Shown: positions 16,723 through 25,137, numbered from the stretch's first letter. The stretch: DNA of 64,000 nt from Aquitalea sp. LB_tupeE (GCF_013391415.1 NZ_JACAXB010000017.1:124001-188000), one strand, 5' to 3'. A program made the numbers and translations. The notes: a model not told the origin generated them from the sequence alone.

Positions 16723-19707
16723 TTAACGGCGCTGGGCGGCCAGCAGTGCCATGAATTGGTCCACCGGCATCGGGCGGCCAAACAGATAGCCCTGGAAGGC
16801 CCGGCAGTGTTGTTCTAACAGGAAGTGGCGCTGGCTGGCGGTTTCCACACCTTCGGCAATCACCTGCAACTGCATGCTGCCGGCCAGCGCCACAATGGTG
16901 CGGATAATGGACACGTCGTTGCTATCGCTGTCGATATCGCGCACGAAGGACTGGTCGATTTTCAGCTGATCCAGCGGTAGGCGCTTGATATAGGCCAGCG
17001 AGGAGTAACCCGTGCCAAAATCATCCAGCGAGAAGCACACCCCGTCCTGCTTGAGCAGCTTCATTTTACGTACGGTGTCATCCACGTCCTGCAACAACAG
17101 GCTTTCGGTCAGCTCCAGTTTCAGGCGATGGGGCGGGGCACCGCTGCGCATCAGCGCGGTACGTACCATCTCGACAAAGCTGTTTTGGTGGAACTGGCGG
17201 GCGCTGACGTTCACTGCCAGCTCCAGGCCGGCAGTGGCCGGGTCTGCCGCCCAGGCGGCTAATTGGCGGCAGGCGGTATCCAGTACCCATTCACCCAAGG
17301 GGACGATCAGGCCACACTCCTCAGCCAGCGGGATGAAGCTGGCCGGACCCACCAGCCCGAATTCCGGTCGTTGCCAGCGCAACAGGGCCTCTGCGCCGGT
17401 GATGTGGCCATCGGCATCCACCTGCGGCTGGTAATAAAGCTGGAATTCCTGCTGCTGCAAGCCGCGGCGCAGCGCACTTTCCAGTTCGGCACGGGCGCTG
17501 ACGGCTTCCTGCATTTCCGGATCGAAAAAGCGCAAGGTGTTGCGCCCGGCACCTTTGGCCTGATACATGGCGAGGTCCGCCCGTTTCAGCAGCTCTTCCA
17601 CCGAACTGTCATGGCCATTAAACAGCACGGCACCCATGCTGCAGGTGTTGTGATGCAGGTCGCCCAGCATGGAATAGGGTTGCGCCAGTGCTTCCAGAAT
17701 ATGCTGACCAATGGCGCGGGTTTGCAGCACGGCCTGGGCCGGGTCGCTATGCAGGCCTTCCAGCATCAGCACAAATTCGTCGCCGCCCAGCCGGGCCACA
17801 GTATCGCCCGGCCGCAGGCAGCCATTCAGGCGCTGTGCCACTTCCTGTAGCAGGCGGTCGCCCTTGTCATGGCCCAGGGTGTCGTTGAGGGTTTTGAAGT
17901 TGTCCAGGTCGATGAACAGCAGCGCCCCGGTTCGCAGGTGATGCTGGCAGACTTCCAGCGCCATTTGCAGACGGTCCATCAGCAAGCGACGGTTGGGCAG
18001 TTGGGTGAGCGGGTCGTAGAAGGCCAGGCGTTTGATTTTGTCCTCTGCGGCCTTGCGCTGGGTGATGTCGCTCATGGTGCCGACGTAGTGGCTGACCGAG
18101 CCATCCTCCGCCAGCACCGCACTGATGCTGAGCCACTCCGGATAAACTTCGCCATTCTTGCGCCGGTTCCAGATTTCCCCCTGCCAGGCACCCAGCTCTT
18201 GCAGGCTTTGCCACATGCGCTGATAGAACGCGGCGTCATGACGACCGGATTGCAACAGGCTGATTTTCTGCCCCACCACTTCGTCGGCAGCATAGCCGGT
18301 GATTTTGCTGAATGCCCCATTGACCCGCAGGATGGTGGTGTGACAGTCGGTCACCACCATGCCTTCCTGGGCTTCAAAGGCGGTGGCGGCAATGCGCAGC
18401 AGCTGTTCGGCGTGTTTGCGTTCGCTGATGTCGCGGGCGGAGGCATAGACATAGAGCCGTCCGGCAATGGTGACCGGCTTGGCATTCACCTCGACATCAA
18501 TCATGGTGCCGTCCTTGCGCCGGTGCCGCGTTTCCACTCGCACGCCGTCACCGCTAGTGTCGTGCAGCAGCCGTTGCAGCTCGCCGGTGCTGACTGTGCT
18601 GTCCCAGTCCTGCAGGCACAGCGCATGCATTTCCGCTGTGCTATAGCCCAGCATGGCGGCAAAGGACGGGCTGCATTCGGTCAGCCGTCCTTCTTCATCC
18701 AGGATGTGAATGCCATCAGACGCTGTTTGCAGCAGGGCGGCCTGACGCATGGTTTCGGCCAGTGCCGCATGCTCTGCCGCTTCACGGTCTGACGTTTCCT
18801 GCTCCAGCGCGCGGGTGCGCAGTGCCACCAGCAAGGCCAGTTCGGCACGATTGCGGCGTAACTCCCCCATCTGCCAGGCCAGCCAGCCCAGCAGCCCGCT
18901 GATCAGCATCACCAGCAGGGTATTACTGCCCATATGGCGCGGATTACGCCAGCCATCGCGCGGTTCCACATCCAGCGTCCAGGTGCCATTAGGCATGTCT
19001 ATGGTGTAATGCACCGGATCGTCCAGTGTTACGGCCTTGGGCTCGGAGGTGGCCAGCACCTGTATCTGGTGGCTGTCCGGGTGCTGACGCCACAGGCTGT
19101 AGCGATAGCCACGCCGGGGCAACCAGTCCAGCCCGGCGTTTTGCAAGACATCCGGAAAACGCACCAGCGCAATGGCAAAGCCCCAGAACACCGGCGGCAC
19201 GCCACGCTCGTGGTTCAGGAATACCGGCATGCGGCCCACCGCGCCCATGCCGCCCTGAACCAGGGTAAATGGCCCGGCCAGCGTCATCTGGCCGCTATCG
19301 CGCGCCATGAAGGCCTCTTTGTTGCGCGCCGGGTCGGCCAGCAGATTATGGCCAATCGCCTTTTCATTCCCCTTGAGCGGATAGATTTGCCGCACCACGC
19401 CACCCGGCGCCAGTTGCAGCGACATCACGCCGGGGTAGTAAGTCATCAGCGCGTGGGCATAGGCATCGAAATCATCCAGCTGGCCATGCCCCTGCCGCAC
19501 CATGGCGCTCAGCGCATAGGTGGAGGACAGCGCACGGTCTATCGTCACCTTCACCGCATTGCCCCGGTCGCTGGCATCGGCCAGCGCCTGCGAGCGGGCA
19601 ATGTCTTCATCCTGACGCGCAGCCACATACACCACTGCCATGCCCATCAGGCAGGAAAGCAGAGTGACGAGCAGGCTGGACAGCCAGGAAGGCCAAAGTT
19701 TGTTCAC
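16723..19707 (-). CDS. CHASE-PAS-PAS-GGDEF-EAL cyclic-di-GMP enzyme
   Basis: 994 residues from a GTG. Membrane helix about 8-30, periplasmic CHASE-like sensor about 45-255, second helix about 262-285, two PAS domains (about 310-430 and 435-555), GGDEF near residue 637 with an intact RPGD inhibitory site five residues before it, and an EAL domain from about 735 with EALLRW, NVSARQF, DDFGTGYSSL and EGVET. Both catalytic sites look intact, so it may make and break c-di-GMP, one activity probably dominating according to the signal. It is a plausible source of the c-di-GMP read by LapD, by inference from proximity only. Confidence 0.93.
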   Translation of the reverse strand: MNKLWPSWLSSLLVTLLSCLMGMAVVYVAARQDEDIARSQALADASDRGNAVKVTIDRALSSTYALSAMVRQGHGQLDDFDAYAHALMTYYPGVMSLQLAPGGVVRQIYPLKGNEKAIGHNLLADPARNKEAFMARDSGQMTLAGPFTLVQGGMGAVGRMPVFLNHERGVPPVFWGFAIALVRFPDVLQNAGLDWLPRRGYRYSLWRQHPDSHQIQVLATSEPKAVTLDDPVHYTIDMPNGTWTLDVEPRDGWRNPRHMGSNTLLVMLISGLLGWLAWQMGELRRNRAELALLVALRTRALEQETSDREAAEHAALAETMRQAALLQTASDGIHILDEEGRLTECSPSFAAMLGYSTAEMHALCLQDWDSTVSTGELQRLLHDTSGDGVRVETRHRRKDGTMIDVEVNAKPVTIAGRLYVYASARDISERKHAEQLLRIAATAFEAQEGMVVTDCHTTILRVNGAFSKITGYAADEVVGQKISLLQSGRHDAAFYQRMWQSLQELGAWQGEIWNRRKNGEVYPEWLSISAVLAEDGSVSHYVGTMSDITQRKAAEDKIKRLAFYDPLTQLPNRRLLMDRLQMALEVCQHHLRTGALLFIDLDNFKTLNDTLGHDKGDRLLQEVAQRLNGCLRPGDTVARLGGDEFVLMLEGLHSDPAQAVLQTRAIGQHILEALAQPYSMLGDLHHNTCSMGAVLFNGHDSSVEELLKRADLAMYQAKGAGRNTLRFFDPEMQEAVSARAELESALRRGLQQQEFQLYYQPQVDADGHITGAEALLRWQRPEFGLVGPASFIPLAEECGLIVPLGEWVLDTACRQLAAWAADPATAGLELAVNVSARQFHQNSFVEMVRTALMRSGAPPHRLKLELTESLLLQDVDDTVRKMKLLKQDGVCFSLDDFGTGYSSLAYIKRLPLDQLKIDQSFVRDIDSDSNDVSIIRTIVALAGSMQLQVIAEGVETASQRHFLLEQHCRAFQGYLFGRPMPVDQFMALLAAQRR

Positions 19708-20069
19708 GTTGGTCGGTGCCGAAGGTAATGGGGGTAGGCAATAGGCCAGACTAGCGCATAGTGTACTGACCCGGCCCAGCGCTTGCTATGCCAAACGCAA
19801 AGAAAATCACCCGCATTTGCGCTTGATCAGCCTCGCGGCGGATCCCCACTGCCAAAGCCTTGCCAATACTGGCCCTGCGACAATTGGTCACATCCCGGAA
19901 CGCGGCGAAATTGCTACGCTGCCCCCCTTACGGAACAAACCGCCGTTTGTCCTACATGTGGTCAAGACCTGCGCTATCCCACCCATGCCAGCTTCTTGTC
20001 CCGATAGCGCCGGGCCAGACTCCCCCTGCACCGGTGCATGACCCTTCTGTCATTCACTTGGGAAACAAT
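19708..20069 (+). promoter_or_regulatory. Leader region of the copper receptor gene, with weak cobalamin-riboswitch resemblance
   Basis: 362 bases without a gene. GGAACGCGGCGAAATTGC then ACGCTGCCCCC (19898-19926), a hairpin ACAAAC/GTTTGT (19935-19950) and AAGACCTGC (19964-19972) recall, in the right order, the GGGAA, GCTGCCCCC and B12-box elements of cobalamin riboswitches. The CGCAACTGT block and the GCCACTG element are not recognisable, and the downstream receptor looks like a copper receptor, so this is a tentative call. Confidence 0.2.
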
Positions 20070-22283
20070 ATGCATTACCAGACCAAGCCGGCCGCGCTGG
20101 CCGTCACCCTTGCCCTGGCCGCCCTTGGCCAGCTGGCCAACGCCGCCGACAGCACGGACGTACAGCAAATGCCGGAGGTGGTGGTCCACGGCACCCGGCC
20201 ATCCAGCCAGGCCAATGGCAGCAGCCTCAGCCCGGCACAACTGGCCGCGCAGCAAGCACGCAGTAGCGACAGCGCCCAGCTGCTGCATGATATTCCCGGC
20301 CTCAATCTGCATGCCGCCGGTGGCTTCTCCAGCCTGCCGGTACTGCGCGGCCTGGCCGACGACCGCCTGCTGGTAAAAACCGATGGTGCCAGCCTGATTG
20401 CCGCCTGTCCCAATCACATGAACTCCCCGCTGTCCTATATGGACGCCAGCAAGGTAGACAGCGTGCAGGTGTATAACGGTGCAGCCCCGGTCAGCGCCGG
20501 TGGCGACAATATTGGCGGGGTGATTGTGGCCAGATCCGCCGCCCCGCAATTTGCCGAGGCAGGCCAGATATTGCAGACCGGGAATGTCGGTGCCTTCTAC
20601 CGCAGCAATGGCGATGCGCGGGGGGCCAATGCCAGCGCCACCCTGGCCAACGACCATGTCAGCATCAACTACACCGGCTCCACCGCCCGCAGCAATAACT
20701 ACGACGCTGCAGCTGACTTCAAGAAATCCGGCCTGGCCGCCACGGGCCGCGCCTGGATGGATGGCAAAACGGTAGGCTCCACCGCCTACAAAACCGAAAA
20801 CCACGAACTGGGCCTAGCCTGGCGCGACAATTACCAGCTGCTGGAAGCCAAAGTTGGCGTGCAACGCACGCCTTATGAGGGCTTTGCCAACCAGCGCATG
20901 GACATGACCGACAACAGCAGCAACCAGCTGAACCTGCACTACAACGGCCAGTTTGCCTGGGGCGAGCTGGACGCCCGCCTGTACAGCCAGTACGTACGCC
21001 ACAGCATGAACTTTGGCGATGACAAGCAAACCGTTTACGGCATCTATCACAATGGCATGCCAATGGATTCCGCCAGCCATACCCTGGGCGGCAGCCTGAC
21101 TGCCGAGCTGGCCCTGAATGCACGCGACCAATTGAAACTGGGCAGCGAAATCCAGCGCTACAACCTGAACGACTGGTGGCCGGCAGCCGGTGGCACTGGC
21201 GGCATGGGCCCCAATACCTTCTGGAACATCAAGGATGGCAACCGCGACCGCGTGGACGCCTTTGCTGAATGGCAGGCCGACTGGAACCCGCAATGGCGCA
21301 GCATCATCGGCGCACGCTTAAGCCAGGTGAACAGCAATGCCGGCAGCGTAGCGGGCTACAACAGCAACGCCTCCTACGCTACTGATGCCGCCAGCTTCAA
21401 CGCGCAAAACCACGCCCGCACCGATCTCAACCTCGACCTGTCCGCACTGGCCCGCTACACCCCGGATGCCCGCCAGCAGTACGAACTGGCCTACGCGCAG
21501 AAAACCCGCTCGCCCAATCTGTACGAACGCTATACCTGGTCGAGCAACACCATGGCCGCGGTGATGAACAACTTCGCCGGCGACGGCAACGGCTATGTCG
21601 GCAATGCCAACCTCAAGCCGGAAGTGGCCCACACCCTCAGCAGCAGCGCCAACTGGCATGCCACCGACGGCGAAGCCTGGCAGTTTACGGTCAGCCCCTA
21701 CTACAGCTATGTGGAAAACTACATCGACGCCCAGCGTTACGGCACGGCCAACAACAACCAGACCGCCACCACCGGCTACGTGGTGCTGCAATACGTCAAC
21801 CAGAACGCCCAGCTATACGGCGTGGATGTCAGCGGCAAGCTGCAACTGGCCAACACCACCGGCTACGGCCGCTTCGATGCCACCGCCCAGCTCAGCTACA
21901 CCCGTGGCGAAAACCTGACTACCGGCGACAATCTGTACAACATCATGCCGCTCAACGCCAAACTGGCGCTGGTGAATACGCTGGGGCAATGGACCAGTAC
22001 CGCCGAATGGCAGGCCGTCCGTGCCAAAACCGACGTCTCCGCCGTGCGCAACGAAGTCAAAACCCCCGGCTACAGCCTGTTCAACCTGCGCACCCGCTAT
22101 GAAAACAAACGCTTCAGCGCGGACGTGGGCATCGACAACGTGTTCAACCGCTTCTACACCCTGCCGCTGGGCGGTGCCTACACCGGCCAGGGCATGACCA
22201 TGAGCCGCGCCGGTATCCCCTGGGGCGTAGGCGTAGCCGGCCCCGCCCGCTCGCTCTACACCGCCCTCAACCTCAAGTTCTGA
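20070..22283 (+). CDS. oprC: TonB-dependent copper receptor, OprC/NosA family
   Basis: 737 residues from ATG 20070, which begins a clear signal peptide (cleavage after ANA) and has GGGAA upstream. The N-terminal plug has a TonB box-like MPEVVVHG and the plug motifs (LHDIPGLNLH, LRGLADDRLLVKTDG, DNIGGVIV). Two features match the copper site described for Pseudomonas OprC: CPNHM (CxxxM) in the plug and an HSM (HxM) motif in the barrel near residue 313. The C terminus ends in aromatic NLKF, as expected for a barrel. It is transcribed alone. Copper rather than vitamin B12 is inferred from the CxxxM motif. Confidence 0.85.
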   Translation: MHYQTKPAALAVTLALAALGQLANAADSTDVQQMPEVVVHGTRPSSQANGSSLSPAQLAAQQARSSDSAQLLHDIPGLNLHAAGGFSSLPVLRGLADDRLLVKTDGASLIAACPNHMNSPLSYMDASKVDSVQVYNGAAPVSAGGDNIGGVIVARSAAPQFAEAGQILQTGNVGAFYRSNGDARGANASATLANDHVSINYTGSTARSNNYDAAADFKKSGLAATGRAWMDGKTVGSTAYKTENHELGLAWRDNYQLLEAKVGVQRTPYEGFANQRMDMTDNSSNQLNLHYNGQFAWGELDARLYSQYVRHSMNFGDDKQTVYGIYHNGMPMDSASHTLGGSLTAELALNARDQLKLGSEIQRYNLNDWWPAAGGTGGMGPNTFWNIKDGNRDRVDAFAEWQADWNPQWRSIIGARLSQVNSNAGSVAGYNSNASYATDAASFNAQNHARTDLNLDLSALARYTPDARQQYELAYAQKTRSPNLYERYTWSSNTMAAVMNNFAGDGNGYVGNANLKPEVAHTLSSSANWHATDGEAWQFTVSPYYSYVENYIDAQRYGTANNNQTATTGYVVLQYVNQNAQLYGVDVSGKLQLANTTGYGRFDATAQLSYTRGENLTTGDNLYNIMPLNAKLALVNTLGQWTSTAEWQAVRAKTDVSAVRNEVKTPGYSLFNLRTRYENKRFSADVGIDNVFNRFYTLPLGGAYTGQGMTMSRAGIPWGVGVAGPARSLYTALNLKF

Positions 22284-22649
22284 CCCCACCTGATTTGTCC
22301 GCCGGATGGCAGCCAGAACAAAACACCCCCGGCCATGCAGATGGCGCGGGGGGTGTTGGACTGGAGTGATGAATGTGGGGAGTGGATGGCTGTGTATCTT
22401 TCTCATTAGGGTTTAAGAAAGGCACACAGCTCGCTGTTATAAGTCCTAATGGACAACAAAAAAACCGCAGAGCCTTGTGCTGTGCGGTTTCTGTAACTTC
22501 TTCAACTTGGATGCTAGTCGGGATATGTATCGTGGTGTGGCTGGTAACCCAATACAGACAAAAACTGCTGGGCTGTATAAACAGGGCTTATACATAGATA
22601 CAGGTACAGCCTACAGATACCATAAAACGTGGCCGTGAATTTCAGTAGC
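22284..22649. other. Intergenic region with two hairpins, no gene
   Basis: 366 bases. AACACCCCC (22322-22330) pairs with GGGGGTGTT (22349-22357) but lacks a T tract. AAACCGCA (22462-22469) pairs with TGCGGTTT (22483-22490) and may be a terminator for the A+T-rich leftward gene. No supported ORF; base composition falls toward the right. Confidence 0.5.
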
Positions 22650-23501
22650 TCATTGGCAATATTCGGGGTATTTCTGGGTTGAGCAAAGAACCAAGGCTGG
22701 GCGCGTTAATGTATCTTCTTTGAATGTCCGGTCTGTGTTTTTAGCTCTTTCCATGGCTAATAAGAAATATTTAATTGCGCTACCTCTGTCTCTATTGTCA
22801 AGCGCCGTTTGGCCGAGGTCGTCGTATGTCAGTGCTTCTAGCTCAGCAATCGCTTCAGCATCTGCTCCTTTTGCCTTGGCATCCGTTATGAAGTTTTTCA
22901 TTTTTAGATATGAGCCTCCCCATCTCGGTGTCAAACTGATGAAGTATCTATTTCTTATTAAACGATTGCGAGGTAGTATTTTTCTTCCTTGGATGAAATA
23001 ATATTCAGATGCTTTGTCATTGCCTAAGCCTGTAGATATATCCAGGAGATGGAAATAAGACAAGTATGGTTTACTAGTTAGTGATAAAGAAATATCGAGT
23101 TCGGATTTTGATAGTTTAAACAACTCTTCCATTTTGTCAAGGTTGAATTGCAGTGTCTCTGCAATAGATTTCGTGCCGCGGAAATACTCACCACGTTTTT
23201 TCAGGTAAATGCCCAATGCCAAATGTGCAGGATATGATTTAGGGGAAGATCTTGCCCATTCTTGTAAATACCATGCTTGTTTGGCTGTGAGAGTATAAAA
23301 TGCGCGATATGCATTTCGAAGTTCAATTTCAGAGATTTCTCCAGACTCAAAACTATTCTGAATGTTATTCAATGATAAATCAAGTTCGGAAAATTTTTTT
23401 GAATCAAGTGCACATGGATAGCACATATTTTCGGCTTTTCCGATACTGGGGGCTGCTAGTAGAAGTAGTAATAATGCTATGCGATAGTAAATATTTTTCA
23501 A
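22650..23501 (-). CDS. Exported DUF4034-like protein of unknown function
   Basis: 283 residues from a TTG start with AAGGTAAGAG upstream; no in-frame ATG exists before residue 27. Signal peptide about 1-23 (IALLLLLLAAPSIGKA). The mature part is helical, with a W-x2-W-like pattern and PAHLALGIYLKKRGEYFRG, resembling the DUF4034 / tetratricopeptide-like group of short periplasmic proteins. Two cysteine pairs (CYPC near the mature N terminus, two at the C terminus) could form disulfides. The gene is much A+T-richer than its neighbours and sits in the segment 3' of a tRNA-Leu, both signs of transfer. The family assignment is from memory and modest. Confidence 0.65.
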   Translation of the reverse strand: MKNIYYRIALLLLLLAAPSIGKAENMCYPCALDSKKFSELDLSLNNIQNSFESGEISEIELRNAYRAFYTLTAKQAWYLQEWARSSPKSYPAHLALGIYLKKRGEYFRGTKSIAETLQFNLDKMEELFKLSKSELDISLSLTSKPYLSYFHLLDISTGLGNDKASEYYFIQGRKILPRNRLIRNRYFISLTPRWGGSYLKMKNFITDAKAKGADAEAIAELEALTYDDLGQTALDNRDRGSAIKYFLLAMERAKNTDRTFKEDTLTRPALVLCSTQKYPEYCQ

Positions 23502-23919
23502 TTTTCTCTTACCTTTGAAAGTAATTATTAAATTGTTAGTGTTGTCTGGAGTATTTTAGCTTCGATGCAGTATTTTTTTTGTGATAATTGATTATCAATC
23601 TTAAAAATGCCAAGTCAAATATTGAGTATATTCAATGCATCAGTTTCGCACATGAAGCGTGCTAATGTCATGCTTGATCAACAAAAAATAGCCTGATGAT
23701 CTATCGGCATCAATCGGACGGCTTTTAGATGTTTGAAAAGTGGGGATGCCATGTAGTACTGCAGCGGCCTTGGTGTCGCAGTCAGCTTGCAGTGAAATTA
23801 TGCGTACAGTGGCGACGGCAAGTGTTCCGGCGCAATTGATCTGGCCTGCACTGGGTGGTAGGGGGAGGCTTGCGTAAACGACTGGCAACAAAAAGCGCCT
23901 TGCGGCGCTGTCTGTTCTT
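23502..23919. other. Intergenic region, mostly without recognisable content
   Basis: 418 bases. The left 130 bases are A+T-rich and hold the promoter region of the leftward gene. A leftward open frame at 23640-23891 has no ribosome-binding site and no recognisable product. The right end carries the terminator at 23884-23911. Confidence 0.4.
23884..23911 (-). terminator. Terminator after the DUF1484-like gene
   Basis: Read leftward: AGCGCC, loop GCAA, GGCGCT, then TTTTTGTTGCC. It lies 9 bases after the stop of the leftward gene. Almost the same 28 bases recur at 24721-24749. Confidence 0.85.
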
Positions 23920-24264
23920 TTAGAGAAGTTGGCCGATATCGGTGCGCGCGAGGCTTATTTGCTGATGCAGCGGGGTCAGCAGCCCGGCCAGCTGGTTGGC
24001 TGGCAGCGGCACGTCCTCGGCGTGGTGCAGCAGATCAAGCAGGCATTGCATGCAGTCAGCGGCATGGTCCAGCGTGCAGATTCCGTCGGCAATGGTGTGC
24101 TGGATGGTCTGGGAGAGGCGGGTCAGCTGGCTGATGGGTTCGCGCAGCGCGGCGTGCTCCGGCAGGCTAGTCAGGGATTGCAGGTGGCTGAGTTGGTCTT
24201 GAAAGGTGGCCAGGGCCAGATAGGCGGCGGGAACGTCCGGGTCGAGAAGGGGCTGGGTGTTCAT
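23920..24264 (-). CDS. Small helical protein of unknown function (DUF1484-like)
   Basis: 114 residues; the ATG has a very good ribosome-binding site (AAGGAGG, 7 bases upstream). The whole chain is predicted helical with many Leu and Gln heptads (FQDQLSHLQSLTSLPEHAALREP). It has no signal peptide or membrane segment. Size, composition and host range recall DUF1484 proteins of Chromobacterium and Ralstonia, but this is a recollection rather than a match I can compute. Its start overlaps the stop of a 31-codon ORF (ATGA), and that ORF lies under a C4-like antisense RNA, so expression is probably tightly repressed. Probably phage- or island-derived. Confidence 0.6.
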   Translation of the reverse strand: MNTQPLLDPDVPAAYLALATFQDQLSHLQSLTSLPEHAALREPISQLTRLSQTIQHTIADGICTLDHAADCMQCLLDLLHHAEDVPLPANQLAGLLTPLHQQISLARTDIGQLL

Positions 24265-24356
24265 GCGCGGGCCTCCTTGCGGAAGGATGGCAGGGCGGTA
24301 ACGGCAATGACATTCGCGGGGGGAGGGTGCAACAGGGCGTGGGAGATGCCAGGCAT
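24261..24356 (-). CDS. 31-residue ORF translationally coupled to the DUF1484-like gene
   Basis: Begins with ATG 24356 behind TAGGAGG (5 bases upstream of the spacer), reads MPGISHALLHPPP..., and ends in TGA overlapping the next ATG. It occupies the position that icd holds in the P1 icd-ant operon: a short coupled reading frame whose Shine-Dalgarno region can be covered by the upstream antisense RNA. It could be a leader peptide rather than a functional protein. No family recognised. Confidence 0.5.
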   Translation of the reverse strand: MPGISHALLHPPPANVIAVTALPSFRKEARA

Positions 24357-24402
24357 GGTATGCCTCCTATGTCGGGATTAGACCCGCACCCCGCTTGCAA
24401 TC
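24357..24402 (-). promoter_or_regulatory. Antisense target (a2/b2) and ribosome-binding site of the 31-codon ORF
   Basis: Contains TTGCAAG (24394-24400) and GACATAGGAGG (24363-24373 read leftward). Pairing with the two C4 loops would cover the ribosome-binding site. Confidence 0.6.
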
Positions 24403-24482
24403 GGGGTGGCAGGCACATGGCAGGGTTTGCAAGACCGGGACATAGGAACCGGCAGCCCGAAGGCTCCCCACCACGGCCCGCC
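24403..24482 (-). ncRNA. c4: C4-type antisense RNA (phage P1/P7-like)
   Basis: Read leftward from 24482: GGCGGGCCGTGG, hairpin AGCC-TTCG-GGCT, hairpin CCGG-TTCCTATGTC-CCGG, hairpin GGT-CTTGCAA-ACC, then TGCCACCCC closing on GGTGG. Shape and conserved bases match the C4 antisense RNA family as I know it. The loop CCTATGTC is complementary to GACATAGG, which runs into the Shine-Dalgarno sequence of the 31-codon ORF (24366-24373), and loop CTTGCAA is complementary to TTGCAAG at 24394-24400. A second pair of target-like copies lies upstream at 24546-24553 and 24561-24566. This is the a1/b1 - c4 - a2/b2 layout known from P1. Confidence 0.7.
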
Positions 24483-24519
24483 ATAGAAAAAGGACGTACC
24501 AATGGTGTGTAACGGACGT

Positions 24520-24540
24520 AAAAAATGCCGCAAAGCGGCT
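24520..24540 (-). terminator. Attenuator-like terminator upstream of the C4 RNA
   Basis: Read leftward: GCCGC, loop TTT, GCGGC, then ATTTTTT. It separates the upstream target copy (24546-24566) from the C4 RNA. Confidence 0.5.
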
Positions 24541-24566
24541 GTCCGCCTATGTCTTTCGGGCTTGCA

Positions 24567-25007
24567 TTCCCGGTGCCGCTATTGAACAGCACGCGGCAAT
24601 TGTTGGGTGGCGGGGTGGGCTTGTCAATACCGGGGAAGGGTGTGGCACGGCATGGCTGTGGGCTGAGCCTGCCGGGGTGTGCTGTGTTGGTGTTCTACCA
24701 GTGTTCCATGGCGGGATTTGGGCAACAAAAAAGCGCCTTGCGGCGCTGTTTTTGATTCTTGCTGCAATCCTTAATCTGGTAAGGACTTGGTTGTATGGCT
24801 GTGAGGGGCATGGGGTCTACCTGTTGCTATGGCTGTAATGTCTGGGGGCACATTTTCATGCCACCAAAACCGATGCCCCCGAATATGCCCCCGCTGATTG
24901 CTGGATTGCAATAGGCCATTTTGGACTGCTATAGACGTAAAAAAACCCGCAAACCTATATTTGGCGCGGGTTTCTTACACTTCTGTGGACTTCTTTGGTC
25001 TTGCAGA
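24567..25007. other. Gene-free part of a tRNA-Leu-associated island, with integrase-arm-like repeats
   Basis: No supported ORF. It contains the second terminator copy (24721-24749) and GGGGGCA at 24844-24850 facing TGCCCCC at 24874-24880 and 24886-24892 (12-base spacing), the type of repeat often found next to tyrosine integrase genes at tRNA sites. A hairpin AAACCCGC/GCGGGTTT lies at about 24943-24972. No integrase gene remains. Confidence 0.4.
24721..24749. terminator. Second copy of the AGCGCC/GGCGCT terminator
   Basis: Differs from 23884-23911 only by one extra A in the A tract. T tracts on both sides make it usable in both directions. The two copies enclose the C4 / 31-codon ORF / DUF1484-like module. 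Confidence 0.75.
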
Positions 25008-25092
25008 TGGTGCCCGGGGTCGGACTCGAACCGACACACCTTGCGGCGGGGGATTTTGAATCCCCTGCGTCTACCGATTTCGCCACCCGGGC
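25008..25092 (-). tRNA. leuX: tRNA-Leu, anticodon CAA
   Basis: 85 bases with an encoded CCA end. Acceptor stem GCCCGGG pairs with CCCGGGC, the anticodon loop TTCAAAA gives anticodon CAA, the variable arm is long as in class II tRNAs, and the T loop reads GGTTCGAGTCC. The 3' end faces the accessory segment to the left, the usual side for integration. Confidence 0.95.
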
Positions 25093-25137
25093 ATCGCAAG
25101 AGGAGGCAAGTCTATCCCATCTGTCTTGGCTTGTAAA

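Noticed and set aside
22322-22357. Hairpin after the copper receptor as an intrinsic terminator
   Set aside because: The stem is good but no T tract follows on either strand, so it is recorded only as a hairpin.
23640-23891. 83-codon leftward frame in the tRNA-Leu island
   Set aside because: No ribosome-binding site, directly behind a terminator, and no recognisable product. It could be a phage leftover but cannot be supported.
24167-24592. 141-codon leftward frame through the C4 region
   Set aside because: It overlaps the C4 RNA and the better-supported 31-codon and 114-codon frames, and has no ribosome-binding site. Such frames commonly appear across C4 leaders.
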